The notes under the pieces were generated by a model, which searched no databases, was not told where the DNA came from, and saw only the letters and a program-made list of their open reading frames with translations. Both the position numbers and the translations under genes were made by a program. 64,000 bases of DNA, taken from Burkholderia sp. NRF60-BP8 (lineage in GTDB: Bacteria; Pseudomonadota; Gammaproteobacteria; Burkholderiales; Burkholderiaceae). This document shows positions 45,376-55,194 of the stretch, piece by piece. The stretch is from contig NZ_CP013372.1 in NCBI RefSeq assembly GCF_001522585.2, positions 310,001-374,000 of the forward strand, read 5' to 3'. Within the stretch, counting starts at the first letter, position 1, and the number at the start of each line of letters is the position of its first letter.

Positions 45376-46248
45376 TCAGTTCGTGGCCGCCGCGGCCGGC
45401 AGCGTGAGTTTCAGTTCGCGGGCGACTTCCGCGAACAGGATCGGCAGGCGCACCGGCTTTTCTTCGCAGCGCGCGTTGTAGTGCGACACGATGTGCGCGA
45501 TCTCGTCCTCGCTCGCTTCGCCGGTCGAGATCTTGCCGGTCAGCAGGAAGATCGGCGCGCCGCTGTTCTCGCTCGAGCGAATGCCGCGCACGAGTTCGGC
45601 GGCCGTCTGGTCGCCGAGCATCCAGTCGAGGATGTAGCCATCGAAATCCTCGACTTCCAGCGCCTTGCGGAAGCTCGCGCCGTCGAAGTACGGAATCGCG
45701 TTCACGCCTTTCTCGATGAAATATTCGCAGACCGTTTCGGCGACGTCGGGCGAATCGTCGACCACGGCGATCCGCGCCGCGTACACGTTCGGCTGCGCCG
45801 AGCGCAGCTCGATCACGTCGACCGGATACGTGCGGCCCTCGCGCGCGTGCTGGCGTTCGGTGACGATCCATTCGCCCTGCCATTGCAGCGCGACGAAATC
45901 CGTTTCGATCTGGCTGGTGGCCTTCGTCGAGATCGCGGCGCGGCAGCGCAAGCGCTTCGACTCGATCACGAACGTCGCGTCGATCATCTCCGCCGCGGCC
46001 GGCTGCGTGCCCTTGTCGTCGAGCAGGATCGCGGGCGGCACGCCGAAGTGCGTCGCGATGTCCTGCAACTGCGACAGGTTCCACGGGATCAGGCCTTTCA
46101 TCTTGCGCGTGACGACCGAGAAGCTCAGACCGAGCACGTTCGCGATCGTCGTGTTGTGACTTCGCGGCGGAATGCCGTTCCGGTTCAGGAGATCGCGCAC
46201 CTTGTTGGCGGTGATGAGATCGACGTTGGCCTGCTCGGTGGTGGACAT
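45376..46248 (-). CDS. Response regulator with N-terminal HTH and C-terminal receiver
   Basis: The product is 290 aa. An N-terminal Cro-like helix-turn-helix is seen at residues about 20-70 (TTIANVLGLSFSVVTRKMKG, then LQDIATHFGVPPAILLDD), followed by a middle region of unknown type. The receiver is C-terminal: RIAVVDDSPDVAETVCEYFI, Asp208 in YILDWMLGDQ, and LLTGK. This order is the reverse of the usual receiver-first layout. The start at 46248 omits a 13-residue extension that is possible from 46287. It is the first gene of the operon with the kinase. Confidence 0.8.
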   Translation of the reverse strand: MSTTEQANVDLITANKVRDLLNRNGIPPRSHNTTIANVLGLSFSVVTRKMKGLIPWNLSQLQDIATHFGVPPAILLDDKGTQPAAAEMIDATFVIESKRLRCRAAISTKATSQIETDFVALQWQGEWIVTERQHAREGRTYPVDVIELRSAQPNVYAARIAVVDDSPDVAETVCEYFIEKGVNAIPYFDGASFRKALEVEDFDGYILDWMLGDQTAAELVRGIRSSENSGAPIFLLTGKISTGEASEDEIAHIVSHYNARCEEKPVRLPILFAEVARELKLTLPAAAATN

Positions 46249-46605
46249 CTCGATGGGGTCTCCAAGGGTTTTGGCGAGGAAGAGCATATCAAACCTGACG
46301 TGCTACGCAAACTTTAAACGCGCGAATGGTCTTGACATGCCATTTTTCTCCATTATTATTGCTCACCACGTCACTATTGTTTGTCGCGTCATGTTTGGAG
46401 GTCGATACCGGCACAGTCGGATCGGCGCAAAGCGGCGGCAATGAAGTAGTGGCGAACGATTCGAAGAGAGAACCTGAGAGAGCCTTGGGCAGCGTGTCGG
46501 CGTGCGCGGATTGTATCCGCTGCGCCGCACGCGACCGGGTAAACGCTCGCGGGGATGGGATAGCTCGAAGAATTGCGGCGCCAATAAAACTTGAGGAAAG
46601 TACCC
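46249..46605. other. Divergent control region between the two-component operon and envelope genes
   Basis: A 357-base gap without a credible gene. The + strand promoter-like sequence listed separately would leave a leader of over 200 bases before the Sel1 lipoprotein. The minus-strand promoter of the regulator operon must also lie here, but I cannot pick it. Confidence 0.5.
46332..46359 (+). promoter_or_regulatory. Sigma-70-like promoter
   Basis: TTGACA (46332-46337) and TATTAT (46354-46359) are separated by 16 bases in an AT-rich island. It points towards the Sel1 and CsgG-like lipoprotein genes. Confidence 0.6.
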
Positions 46606-47193
46606 ATGTATCGCCGTCTACTCGCACCGGGGCTGCTGTTGCTGTTGGCCGCGTGCGCGCAGGATCCGTCGGTTACCGCCGGCACGGTACGGATCTGCGA
46701 CGACACAGGTTGTTCCGATCGCCCTAAAGATCAGGTCTCCTATCAAAAAAAGGACGATGCGGAAGACCGCGAGGACCCGCGCATCGCCGCGCTCAAGCAA
46801 ACCGCGAAAACCCAGCCGAAGGCCGCCTACGATCTCGGCCTGCGCTACTTCCGCGGCGACGGCGTGCGCCAGGACAGCTACCAGGCGCTCAAGTGGATGC
46901 GCGAGGCCGCCGAACGCGGCGACCTGAACGCGCAGAAGGCGCTCGGCAGTTTCTACCTGTTCGGCCTCGAGGAAATGGGCTCGGATGCGCGCGAAGCGGA
47001 GAAGTGGCTGTCGATCGCGGCCGGCCGCGGCGACAAGGAATCGAAAAAGCTGCTCGACCTCGCACGCAAGGCGAAGAAAGAAGACGAAGAAGACTGGAAA
47101 TGGCGCACGCAATGGCGTGACGTCTATTACGGCTACTGGTACTCGGGCTATCCGTACTACGGCGTCTGGCAGCAGACGTACTGGTACTACTGA
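46606..47193 (+). CDS. Sel1-repeat lipoprotein
   Basis: The product is 195 aa. The lipobox is LLAACAQ. Two Sel1 repeats follow: AYDLGLRYFRGDGVRQDSYQ with LKWMREAAERGD, then AQKALGSFYLFGLEEM with EAEKWLSIAAGRGD. The C-terminus is rich in Tyr and Trp (YYGYWYSGYPYYG), unusual for the family. GAGGAAAG precedes the ATG. It is the first of three envelope genes in a row. Confidence 0.8.
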   Translation: MYRRLLAPGLLLLLAACAQDPSVTAGTVRICDDTGCSDRPKDQVSYQKKDDAEDREDPRIAALKQTAKTQPKAAYDLGLRYFRGDGVRQDSYQALKWMREAAERGDLNAQKALGSFYLFGLEEMGSDAREAEKWLSIAAGRGDKESKKLLDLARKAKKEDEEDWKWRTQWRDVYYGYWYSGYPYYGVWQQTYWYY

Positions 47194-47314
47194 CCGGGTA
47201 TCGAGCAACGGGGGCAGCCGCGGGGAGACCACCATCGCGCGCTACGCCGGGGGGCTTATCGAAGTTCGCACGAACACATAAGCCGAACAACGACTCTAAT
47301 CGATCGACAACGAC

Positions 47315-48142
47315 ATGAAGACCAATCTTTCCCAACGTCTCGTTCAAGGTGCGCTGGTTGCAGCGCTTGGCGCGTCCGTCGCGGGGTGCGGCGGCGTGGT
47401 GACGCCCGGCGGGCAGAACGCCGGCGTGACGGGCGCGGCGGCAGGCGGCGCGAGCGCCGGCGCCGATTCGCAACTGCAGCGCTGCACGTCGCCGCTGGGC
47501 ACGATTGCGGTCGACGACGGCCGCAACGCCGACTGGTGGGGACCGTTCGGCAGCGCGACTAAGATGACGACGATCGACCCGCTGCTGCGCCTGGCGGTGC
47601 AGCAGTCGAACTGCTTCGTGATCACGTCGATCGGCAACCAGAAGAGCGACGCGCGGCTGTCGCGCATCACGCAACTGCAGCGCAACTCGGGCGAATACCG
47701 CGCGGGCTCGAAGCAGCAGAAGGGGCAGCGGGTGGCGGCCGACTACTACATGGAGCCGCAGATCGTGATCAACGACTCGCCGATCGGCGGGATCGGCAGC
47801 ATGATCGGCGGGCTGATCGGCAACAGCGCGGTGGCGGCGGTGGCGGGCCACCTGCAGACGAAGGCGTCGGTGGTGACGCTGACGCTGTTCGACGTGCGCT
47901 CGGCGGTGCAGATCGCGGCGGCGGAAGGCAGCTCGACGGCGACCAACTACGGCGCGGCGCTGGGTGGTTTCGGCGGCGGCGTGGGCGGTGCGCTCGCGGG
48001 CTTCTCGGCGACGCCGGAGGGCAAGGCGACGGTCGTCGCGTTCATCGATGCGTACAACAAAATGGTCGTCGCGCTGCGCAGCTACAAGGCGCAGGACGTG
48101 AAGGGTGGGCTGGGCCGCGGCGGCCAGCTGCAGGTCAACTGA
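47315..48142 (+). CDS. CsgG/HfaB-like lipoprotein
   Basis: The product is 275 aa with a signal peptide and lipobox VAGCGG. The mature part follows the CsgG pattern: a domain with PLLRLAVQQSNCFVIT and RVAADYYMEPQIVI, then a Gly-rich hydrophobic stretch and VVTLTLFDVRSAVQIAAAEG. CsgG is the outer-membrane pore that secretes curli subunits; HfaB has a similar role for holdfast anchoring. It lies directly before a secreted repeat lipoprotein. Confidence 0.75.
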   Translation: MKTNLSQRLVQGALVAALGASVAGCGGVVTPGGQNAGVTGAAAGGASAGADSQLQRCTSPLGTIAVDDGRNADWWGPFGSATKMTTIDPLLRLAVQQSNCFVITSIGNQKSDARLSRITQLQRNSGEYRAGSKQQKGQRVAADYYMEPQIVINDSPIGGIGSMIGGLIGNSAVAAVAGHLQTKASVVTLTLFDVRSAVQIAAAEGSSTATNYGAALGGFGGGVGGALAGFSATPEGKATVVAFIDAYNKMVVALRSYKAQDVKGGLGRGGQLQVN

Positions 48143-48275
48143 CGTGTCGGCGGGCCGGCGGGAAGCCGCCGGCCGATTGCCGAGTCTCGCTTCCTGATTT
48201 CCTGATGGTCGGTGCGTGCGGCGCGATGCGCGCGTGCCGGCTTCGTTCGGCCTGTTCGTTTGAAAGGGGACCCCG

Positions 48276-49301
48276 ATGAAAGCCGCTGTACTGATCGCAT
48301 TGACCTGCGTTGCGCTGACCGCTTGCGGCGGCGACGACAATTCCTCGCCCGCGGCGTCCGGTGGTTCGGGGACGAGCAACAACAACGGCGGCGGCGGAAC
48401 GGGCGGCACGGGGTCGGGCGGGACGGGAAGCGGCGGCACCGGCACTGGCGGATCGGGCGGTTCGGGCGGCAGCACGCTGACGTGGCGCTACGAGGCACAG
48501 CCTGTCGCGGCCGACAAGGCGAGCTTTCTGACGCTGGTCAACAGCGAAGGCGCGAAGGGCTACCGCTATCTCGGTGACTATTTCTACAGCGGGACCAATG
48601 GCGGCACGCAATCGATCTTCGTGAACGACGGCACCGCGCAGACCTATACGTACCAGTTGCAGACGGCGCCGGCCGACATGACGTCCTTCGTCAATGCGGC
48701 CAACGCGCAAGGGGCGAGCGGTTACCGCTACGAAGGACCGCTCACGTACGGCGATCTCTATCGCAAGGATGGCGGTTCGTCCGCCACCTACACGTACACG
48801 ACGACCGGCCTGCCGGCCGACGTGAACGCGTTCCTCACGCAGGCGAACGGACAGGGCCAGTCGGGCTACTGGTTCCTCGGTCCGATGGCGGTGGGCGCCG
48901 TGCAGGCGAACGTGTATATGAAGAACAACGCGTCGACCGCGACCTATACGTACGACGCGCTGGCGCCAGCGTCGACCGTCGGCGATTTCATCGCCCAGGC
49001 CAACAGCGAAGGGGCCAAGGGTTATCGCGCGAAGGGCGGGATGGCATTCGGCACGACGATCTCGTGGATCTACGTGAAGGACCAGACGCAGTCGCCGACC
49101 TTCTCGTACCAGTCGGCCGCGATCCAGGCGACCGGCGCGAACTTCGTGCAGCAAGCCAATACGTTCGGCGCGCAGGGCGCCGCGTACCTGAGCGATATCG
49201 CGCTCGGCGTTTCCTCGCCGGTGATGGCGTCGTTCTATTTCACGCCGAAGAATTGCACGGGCTTCCTGTGCACGACGCTGAATCCGCTCACGCAGAACTG
49301 A
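48276..49301 (+). CDS. Lipoprotein with Gly-rich linker and five tandem repeats
   Basis: The product is 341 aa. The lipobox is LTACGG, followed by a Gly/Ser/Thr-rich linker (residues about 25-66). Five imperfect repeats of about 50 residues follow, each with a core like FxxxANxxGAxGYRYxG, then an aromatic-rich ending such as ATYTYT. The cores start near residues 82, 131, 181, 233 and 285. No known family is recognised. It could be an adhesin or the substrate of the CsgG-like pore upstream. Confidence 0.7.
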   Translation: MKAAVLIALTCVALTACGGDDNSSPAASGGSGTSNNNGGGGTGGTGSGGTGSGGTGTGGSGGSGGSTLTWRYEAQPVAADKASFLTLVNSEGAKGYRYLGDYFYSGTNGGTQSIFVNDGTAQTYTYQLQTAPADMTSFVNAANAQGASGYRYEGPLTYGDLYRKDGGSSATYTYTTTGLPADVNAFLTQANGQGQSGYWFLGPMAVGAVQANVYMKNNASTATYTYDALAPASTVGDFIAQANSEGAKGYRAKGGMAFGTTISWIYVKDQTQSPTFSYQSAAIQATGANFVQQANTFGAQGAAYLSDIALGVSSPVMASFYFTPKNCTGFLCTTLNPLTQN

Positions 49302-49408
49302 GCAGGCGCGTCCGGGGCGGCTGCATCGCACGGAACGTTCCGTCGAACATGCTCCGCGCGCATTGAATCGCGTGCCTCAGATGCGCCACGTCCGTGGCCG
49401 CATCTTTT

Positions 49409-49428
49409 GTCGCCGGCTTGCCGGCGAC
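49409..49428 (+). terminator. Terminator after the repeat lipoprotein
   Basis: A perfect 9-bp stem GTCGCCGGC/GCCGGCGAC with loop TT is followed on the + strand by ATTTCATTTT. It lies about 110 bases after the lipoprotein stop. Confidence 0.55.
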
Positions 49429-49496
49429 ATTTCATTTTGTACGTGCGTCGGTCGGGCGCGCCGGACACGCCGCGCGCACCGTCTCGACCGCCGCCG

Positions 49497-50513
49497 TCAA
49501 CCGTTGCGAAAGATCTCGTTGTACGCGCTCAACGCCGGCGCCCCGCCAAGATGCGCGTATAGCACCTTCGACCCCGGCTCGAATTCCCCGCGCCGCACCT
49601 TGTCGATCATCCCGTGCATCGATTTCCCTTCGTAGACGGGATCGGTCAGCATCCCTTCCAGCCGTGCGCACAGGCGAATCGCTTCCAGCGTGCCGTCGCT
49701 CGGCAAGCCATACTCCGGCCCGCCGTACCGCGTATCGAGCACGACATCCTGGTCGACGATATCGCGGCCGAGCCCGACCAGCTCGGCCGTATGCCGCGCG
49801 ATCCGCGTGATCTGTTCGCGCGTCTGCTCCGGCTTCGCCGACGCATCGATGCCGATCACGCGATCCGCGCGCCCGTCGGCCGCGAAGCCGACGACCATGC
49901 CGGCCTGCGTGCTGCCCGTCACCGAGCAGACGACGACGTAATCGAACTTGAACCCGAGCGCCGCTTCCTGCGCACGCACCTCCTCGGCGAAGCCGACGAA
50001 TCCGAGCCCGCCAAGCGGATGCTCGGAACAGCCGGCCGGAATCGGATACGGCTTGCCGCCCGCCTGCCGCACGCTCTCCATCGCTTCTTCCCAACTGCGG
50101 CGAATGCCGATGTCGAAGCCGTCGGCGACGAGCCGCACGTCGGCGCCCATCATCCGGGACAACTGGATGTTGCCGACCCGGTCGTACACCGGATCTTCGT
50201 AGTTGACCCAGTGTTCCTGCACGAGCACGCACTTCATCCCGAGATGCGCGGCCACGGCCGCCACCTGGCGCGTCTGGTTCGACTGCACGCCGCCGATCGA
50301 CACGAGCGTATCGGCGCCCTGCGCGAGCGCGTCGGGCACGAGATATTCGAGCTTGCGGGTCTTGTTGCCGCCGAATGCGAGGCCGCTGTTGCAGTCCTCG
50401 CGCTTCGCATACAACTCGACCTTGCCGCCGAGATGCGCGCTCAGGCGCTTGAGTGGCTGGATGGGTGTCGGGCCGAACGTCAACGGATAGCGGGGGAAGC
50501 GTTGCAGGTTCAT
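49497..50513 (-). CDS. acdS: 1-aminocyclopropane-1-carboxylate deaminase
   Basis: The product is 338 aa, exactly the family length. The enzyme opens ACC to ammonia and 2-oxobutyrate and so lowers plant ethylene. The PLP lysine is Lys51 in [12 protein letters not shown]. Glu295 (VYEGKS) and Leu322 (AHLGG) are present; these separate true ACC deaminases from D-cysteine desulfhydrase relatives. It is divergent from an Lrp-type gene that matches AcdR. The start at 50513 gives [20 protein letters not shown]. Confidence 0.93.
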   Translation of the reverse strand: MNLQRFPRYPLTFGPTPIQPLKRLSAHLGGKVELYAKREDCNSGLAFGGNKTRKLEYLVPDALAQGADTLVSIGGVQSNQTRQVAAVAAHLGMKCVLVQEHWVNYEDPVYDRVGNIQLSRMMGADVRLVADGFDIGIRRSWEEAMESVRQAGGKPYPIPAGCSEHPLGGLGFVGFAEEVRAQEAALGFKFDYVVVCSVTGSTQAGMVVGFAADGRADRVIGIDASAKPEQTREQITRIARHTAELVGLGRDIVDQDVVLDTRYGGPEYGLPSDGTLEAIRLCARLEGMLTDPVYEGKSMHGMIDKVRRGEFEPGSKVLYAHLGGAPALSAYNEIFRNG

Positions 50514-50667
50514 CGGCGGGCTCCGAAAAGGGAAACAAGACGGGAAATCGGGTCGTTGGGGCGCTGCCGGCAGGCCGGGCTCCGATCCAAAAAATGATAG
50601 GCACAAGCGCGGGAAATGAGCTTGCGAAATGAATTGTGTCGACCTACGTTATCGACGATACAAATGC

Positions 50668-50681
50668 AAATTGAGCAATTT
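50668..50681. promoter_or_regulatory. Putative AcdR binding site
   Basis: AAATTG (50668-50673) and CAATTT (50676-50681) form a perfect 6-2-6 palindrome in the acdS/acdR gap, 27 bases before the acdR ATG. The sequence is AT-rich like Lrp boxes. Confidence 0.5.
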
Positions 50682-50708
50682 CAATTCGTCGAAATGGGAG
50701 TTGGCGCA

Positions 50709-51209
50709 ATGAAATTAGAGCGCAGCAATGCATCGCGAGCCGACGCCGCACCGACGCTCGACCGCATCGACCGCGCGATCCTGCGGCAACTGCAGCAGGA
50801 TGCGTCGATCTCGAACGTGAGCCTCGCGGCGAAAGTGAAGCTGAGCGCGCCGGCGTGCCTGCGGCGCGTCGAGCGGCTCAAGGAAATGGGGCTGATCCGC
50901 GGCATCGTCGCGTTGCTCGAACCGAAGGCGCTCGGCGCCGGAATGCTGGTCGTGATCGGCTTCGTACTCGATCGCTCGACGCCGGAAGCGTTCGCCGCGT
51001 TCGAGAAGGCGGCGCAGAAAGTGTCGGGGTGTGTCGAATGCCACGTCGTGACGGGAGAATTCGACTACTTCATGCTCGTGCGCACGCGCGACAACGACAG
51101 CTTCAACCGGCTGCATGCCGAGCAGTTGCTTTACTTGCCGGGCGTGCGGCAGGTGCGCTCGTTCATGGTGCTCAAGGAAATCCTGTCGACGCATGCGTTG
51201 CCGCTGTAG
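50709..51209 (+). CDS. acdR: Lrp-family regulator of acdS
   Basis: The product is 166 aa. The helix-turn-helix is [20 protein letters not shown], then [19 protein letters not shown]; the effector domain has [16 protein letters not shown]. Position and orientation match AcdR, which activates acdS in response to ACC in plant-associated bacteria. GGGAG lies eight bases before the ATG. Confidence 0.85.
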   Translation: MKLERSNASRADAAPTLDRIDRAILRQLQQDASISNVSLAAKVKLSAPACLRRVERLKEMGLIRGIVALLEPKALGAGMLVVIGFVLDRSTPEAFAAFEKAAQKVSGCVECHVVTGEFDYFMLVRTRDNDSFNRLHAEQLLYLPGVRQVRSFMVLKEILSTHALPL

Positions 51210-51355
51210 CGCGGCAGGGCGGCCGGTTTCGCGTCGGTCGTCCGTGCGGAACGCATCGCGATTGCACCGTGCATACGTCGTTTCGCGTCCTTGACTATCA
51301 TGCGTCGATGCAGGGCAGATGCTGCATGTCCCGACAACCCAACTGTGAGGGCATC

Positions 51356-53134
51356 ATGGCAAGACAGACGATGGCGGAATATCTGGCGAAGACGCTGGCA
51401 GCTGCGGGCGTCGAGCGCATCTGGGGCGTGACGGGCGACAGCCTGAACGGCCTGTCGTTCAGCCTGAGCCAGATCGGCTCGATCCGCTGGATGCACACGC
51501 GGCACGAGGAGAGTGCGGCGTTCGCGGCCGGCGCCGATGCGGCGTCCACCGGGCGGCTCGCGGTGTGCGCGGGCAGTTGCGGCCCCGGCAACCTGCACCT
51601 GATCAACGGGTTGTACGACTGCCACCGCAACCACCAGCCGGTGCTCGCAATCGCCGCGCACATTCCGTCCACGGAGATCGGCCTCGGCTACTTCCAGGAA
51701 ACCCATCCGCAGGAGCTGTTCCGCGAGTGCAGCCACTTCGCCGAACTCGTGACGAACGCGTCGCAGTTCCCGCGCGTGCTGGCGCGCGCGATGCGCACCG
51801 CGATCGACGAGCGCGGCGTGGCGGTGATCGTGCTGCCGGGCGATATCGCGCTCGGCGACGGTCCGGACGAAGCGCCGGCGTGGACCGAAGCGGCGCCGCC
51901 GTCGATCCTGCCGGCCGATGCCGATCTCGACCGGCTCGCGGCGCTGCTCAATGGGTCCGACGCGGTCACGCTGCTGTGCGGCAGCGGCACGCAGGGCGCG
52001 CACGACGAAGTGGTCGCGCTGGCCGATACGCTCGGCGCGCCGGTCGTGCACGCGCTGCGCGGCAAGCAGTTCGTCGAATGGGACAACCCGTTCGACGTCG
52101 GCATGACCGGGTTGATCGGTTTCAGCTCCGGCTATCACGCGATGGAATCGTGCGACACGCTGCTGATGCTCGGCACGGATTTCCCGTACCGGCCGTTTTA
52201 TCCGACCCATGCGAAGGTCGCGCAGATCGACTGGAAAGGCTCGCAGCTCGGCCATCGCGCACCGCTCGCGCTCGGGCTCGTCGGCACCGTGAAGGAAACG
52301 ATCGCGGCGTTGCTGCCGCGGCTCACGCGCAAGACGCAGCGGCGCTTCCTCGAGAACGCGCTGAAGCACTACGCGGCCGCGCGCAAGGGGCTCGACGATC
52401 TCGCGGTGGCCGAGCCGCCGGGCCGCGCAATCCATCCGCAGTACCTGACGAAGATCGTCGACGAGGTCGCGGCCGACGACGCGATCTTCACGGCCGACGT
52501 CGGCACGCCGACACTCTGGGCCGCGCGCTACCTGACGATGAACGGCAAGCGGCAACTGCACGGCTCGTTCAACCACGGGTCGATGGCGAATGCGATGCCG
52601 CAGGCGCTCGGCGCGCAGGGCGCGCATCCGGGGCGGCAGGTCGTGTCGCTGTCGGGCGACGGCGGCCTGTCGATGCTGCTCGGCGATCTGCTGAGCGCAC
52701 GCCAGTTGAAGCTGCCGATCAAGATCGTCGTGTACAACAACAGCCTGCTCGGCTTCGTGTCGATGGAGCTGAAGGCCGCCGGCTATCTCGACACGAACGT
52801 CGACCTGAGCCCGACCGACTTCGCGGCGATCGCGAAGGGCGCCGGTATTTTCAGCGTGCGCGTCGAGCATTCGGAAAACGTCGAGCACGCGTTGCGTACG
52901 GCGTTCGAGCATGATGGGCCGGCCGTGGTCGACGTCGTCACGTCGAAGTACGAGCTCGCGATGCCGCCGAAGATCGAGCTCGCGCATGCGAAGGGCTTCA
53001 GCCTGTTCATGCTGCGCGATCCTCAGTGGGCGCGGCGACGAGATCGTCGAGCTGGCGAGAACGAATTTGCGGTGAGCGGGCGGCGCAAGCGGGACGGGCG
53101 CCGGCCGCAGATCCGGCACGAATTGATCGGATAA
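51356..53134 (+). CDS. poxB: Pyruvate:quinone dehydrogenase, 3' frameshifted
   Basis: The product is 592 aa as read. This peripheral membrane flavoprotein oxidises pyruvate to acetate. The TPP fold is clear: [20 protein letters not shown] at the N-terminus, [12 protein letters not shown], and the TPP motif [10 protein letters not shown] to YNNSLLG. After KGFSLFMLR (about 53012-53017) the frame runs into [17 protein letters not shown]. Two bases more (CGCGCG for CGCG) would give [20 protein letters not shown], ending at TGA 53073-53075, the family end. The lesion replaces the tail that in E. coli PoxB carries the lipid-binding segment. Confidence 0.85.
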   Translation: MARQTMAEYLAKTLAAAGVERIWGVTGDSLNGLSFSLSQIGSIRWMHTRHEESAAFAAGADAASTGRLAVCAGSCGPGNLHLINGLYDCHRNHQPVLAIAAHIPSTEIGLGYFQETHPQELFRECSHFAELVTNASQFPRVLARAMRTAIDERGVAVIVLPGDIALGDGPDEAPAWTEAAPPSILPADADLDRLAALLNGSDAVTLLCGSGTQGAHDEVVALADTLGAPVVHALRGKQFVEWDNPFDVGMTGLIGFSSGYHAMESCDTLLMLGTDFPYRPFYPTHAKVAQIDWKGSQLGHRAPLALGLVGTVKETIAALLPRLTRKTQRRFLENALKHYAAARKGLDDLAVAEPPGRAIHPQYLTKIVDEVAADDAIFTADVGTPTLWAARYLTMNGKRQLHGSFNHGSMANAMPQALGAQGAHPGRQVVSLSGDGGLSMLLGDLLSARQLKLPIKIVVYNNSLLGFVSMELKAAGYLDTNVDLSPTDFAAIAKGAGIFSVRVEHSENVEHALRTAFEHDGPAVVDVVTSKYELAMPPKIELAHAKGFSLFMLRDPQWARRRDRRAGENEFAVSGRRKRDGRRPQIRHELIG

Positions 53135-53318
53135 ATCAGGGACAATCTTCACGTCGCCTTAAGTTTGCTTTTCCTAAAATCGATTGGGTCGCCGCGCCGT
53201 GCGGCGGATCGATTCGTTCCAGGAGGATGCGCATGCTCGAGCCCCGTGTCGCCGCAGCCCTGTTCCATGAAGTCGTCGGCATGTCGAAGCCGACGGCGCA
53301 ACCGCGCGAGGCGTGCCA

Positions 53319-53906
53319 ATGACGTGGCCGAACGCGTGGCGTGTCTCGGCGCTGTTCGTGCGCGAGTGGGTCGAGCGTCCGGCCCTGGTGGGCGCGTTGT
53401 GCCCCAGTTCGCGGCACCTGGCGCGCGAGATGGCCGATGCAGTGCCGGACGGCGACGGGCTCGTCGTCGAACTCGGTGGCGGCACCGGCGCGATCACCGC
53501 GGCGCTGCTCGAACGCGGCGTCGCGCCCCGGCGTCTCGTGGTGGTCGAACGCTCGCCGGCGTTCGTGCAGCATCTGCGGCGACGCTTTCCCGGAATCTCG
53601 ATCGTGTCGGGCGACGCGCGGCAACTCGAGCGGCTGATGCCGCCGGGGGCCGCGGTCGACGCGATCGTCTCGTGCCTGCCGTTGCGCACGCTGCCGCGTG
53701 AAGACGTGGCGGCGATCGTCGGTCAATGTCACCGCGTGCTGTCGGCCGACGGCGTGATGATTCAGTTCACGTACGATTTGCGGCCGCCCGGCCGTCATCC
53801 GCTCGGCGATTCGGCATTCGTTGCCTGCGATAGCCGGATCGTCTGGGCAAATTTTCCGCCTGCGCGCATCGTGACCGTGCGCTGCGCCGCCGCATACGCC
53901 GGTTGA
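53319..53906 (+). CDS. Phospholipid N-methyltransferase-like protein
   Basis: The product is 195 aa. SAM-binding motif I is LVVELGGGTGAITAALLERG and the motif IV region is VDAIVSCLPLRTLPREDV. FVREWVERPALVGALCPSSR and VMIQFTYDLRPPG resemble the PmtA/rRNA dimethylase-like group. Phosphatidylethanolamine methylation is a family-based guess. The ATG at 53319 is used; GTG at 53313 is an alternative. Confidence 0.72.
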   Translation: MTWPNAWRVSALFVREWVERPALVGALCPSSRHLAREMADAVPDGDGLVVELGGGTGAITAALLERGVAPRRLVVVERSPAFVQHLRRRFPGISIVSGDARQLERLMPPGAAVDAIVSCLPLRTLPREDVAAIVGQCHRVLSADGVMIQFTYDLRPPGRHPLGDSAFVACDSRIVWANFPPARIVTVRCAAAYAG

Positions 53907-54054
53907 GCGTGGCTGCGGGGCGCGCTCAGCCGGCGCCCCGTCAAGCCCATTGGTTCGCCGTGCTCATCCATCCGGTTTTCCTTCGGCACGTCGTCGCATC
54001 GGGTTCCTGCCATCCCGGCCGCGTTCTCCTTCGTTGGCCGTCATCCGCGGAAAG

Positions 54055-55194
54055 CTAGACCCGCGTGCTGCTCGCCATCTGCACGGCAGGCCGCAACGCG
54101 ACCCGCTTGACGAAGCGATCGAGCGGCGCCGCATAGCCGCGCGCGATGACTGCACTGAAACCTGCCGAAAGCACCAGATACGCGACGAGCAGCGCCAGCT
54201 TGTCGTCGCCATGCATGGCGGACGGCGCCCAGAACGTGCGCAGCATGCCGAGCACGATCAGATGGAACAGATACAGCTCGTAGCTGAGCCGGCCGCTCCA
54301 GCGCAGCGGCGCGAGCATGCGGCCGCGATCGGGGGTGCGTTGCGCATGCGCGCCGATCAGCAGCACGGCCGTGCCGAGCGCCATGGCGGAGACGCCGAAC
54401 ACATGGCTTTCGACGATCGGCCACGCGAGATAGAGCGCCGTCATCGCCGCTGCCGCGAGCCATTGCACGGGCGCGGCCGCGAGCGCCTGCCAGCGCGCGC
54501 GTTCGGCCAGCAGCGCGGTACAGCAGCCGATCGCGATGCCGTCGAAGCAGGCGAAGTACGCGTACAGGAAGCCGCCTTCGTCGCCCGGATGCGTATGGCG
54601 GTACACGGGGCCGATCGCGGCGACCAGCAGCCAGAACGCGAACAGCAGCGCGTCGCGGCGCAGTGCGATGCACAGCAGCGGGAACGACAGGTAGAACACC
54701 TCTTCGACCGACAGCGACCACAGTACGCCGAGCGCGTAGTTGACCCATCCGTACGCGCCGATCAGCACGTTCATCCAGAACGTGAGCGACGCCAGGTTCA
54801 CGAGCCAGTACGACACGGCGACGCCCTGCGGCGCATGGTTCGCGAAGATCGGCACGCCGGCCGCGGCCAGTCCGTCGACGAGCGCGAGCAGCAGAAGCAG
54901 GCACGGGACGATCCGCGCGATGCGCGACACGTAGAACGCGCGCACGTCGAGCGTGCCGAGGCTGCCCCAGCGGCGGCGCGCATTCGACGTGATCAGGTAG
55001 CCCGAGATCGCGAAGAACATCGTCACGCCGTAATTGCCGTTGCGCACGATCGCATGGACCGTGTCCCAGCCGAGCACGCGTGCGAGCGCGGTGTCGCGCA
55101 GTGGATACGCGATGTTGAAGTGATGCAGCAGGACGAGCAGGATCGATACGCCGCGCAGCAAGTCGATGCGGGCGTTGCGCGGGGCGGCGCTCAT
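54055..55194 (-). CDS. Acyltransferase 3 family membrane protein
   Basis: The product is 379 aa with about ten membrane helices. The N-terminal ARIDLLRGVSILLVLLHHFN carries the family's catalytic His, and GVLWSLSVEEVFYLSFPLL the conserved Glu. These enzymes acetylate surface polysaccharides or export such groups. The start overlaps the beta-lactamase stop (ATGA), implying translational coupling. Confidence 0.85.
   Translation of the reverse strand: MSAAPRNARIDLLRGVSILLVLLHHFNIAYPLRDTALARVLGWDTVHAIVRNGNYGVTMFFAISGYLITSNARRRWGSLGTLDVRAFYVSRIARIVPCLLLLLALVDGLAAAGVPIFANHAPQGVAVSYWLVNLASLTFWMNVLIGAYGWVNYALGVLWSLSVEEVFYLSFPLLCIALRRDALLFAFWLLVAAIGPVYRHTHPGDEGGFLYAYFACFDGIAIGCCTALLAERARWQALAAAPVQWLAAAAMTALYLAWPIVESHVFGVSAMALGTAVLLIGAHAQRTPDRGRMLAPLRWSGRLSYELYLFHLIVLGMLRTFWAPSAMHGDDKLALLVAYLVLSAGFSAVIARGYAAPLDRFVKRVALRPAVQMASSTRV

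Noticed and set aside
46326..46727. Reading frame starting with a signal-like sequence before the Sel1 gene
   Set aside because: Its ATG lies upstream of the promoter-like -10 and it overlaps the Sel1 gene in another frame.
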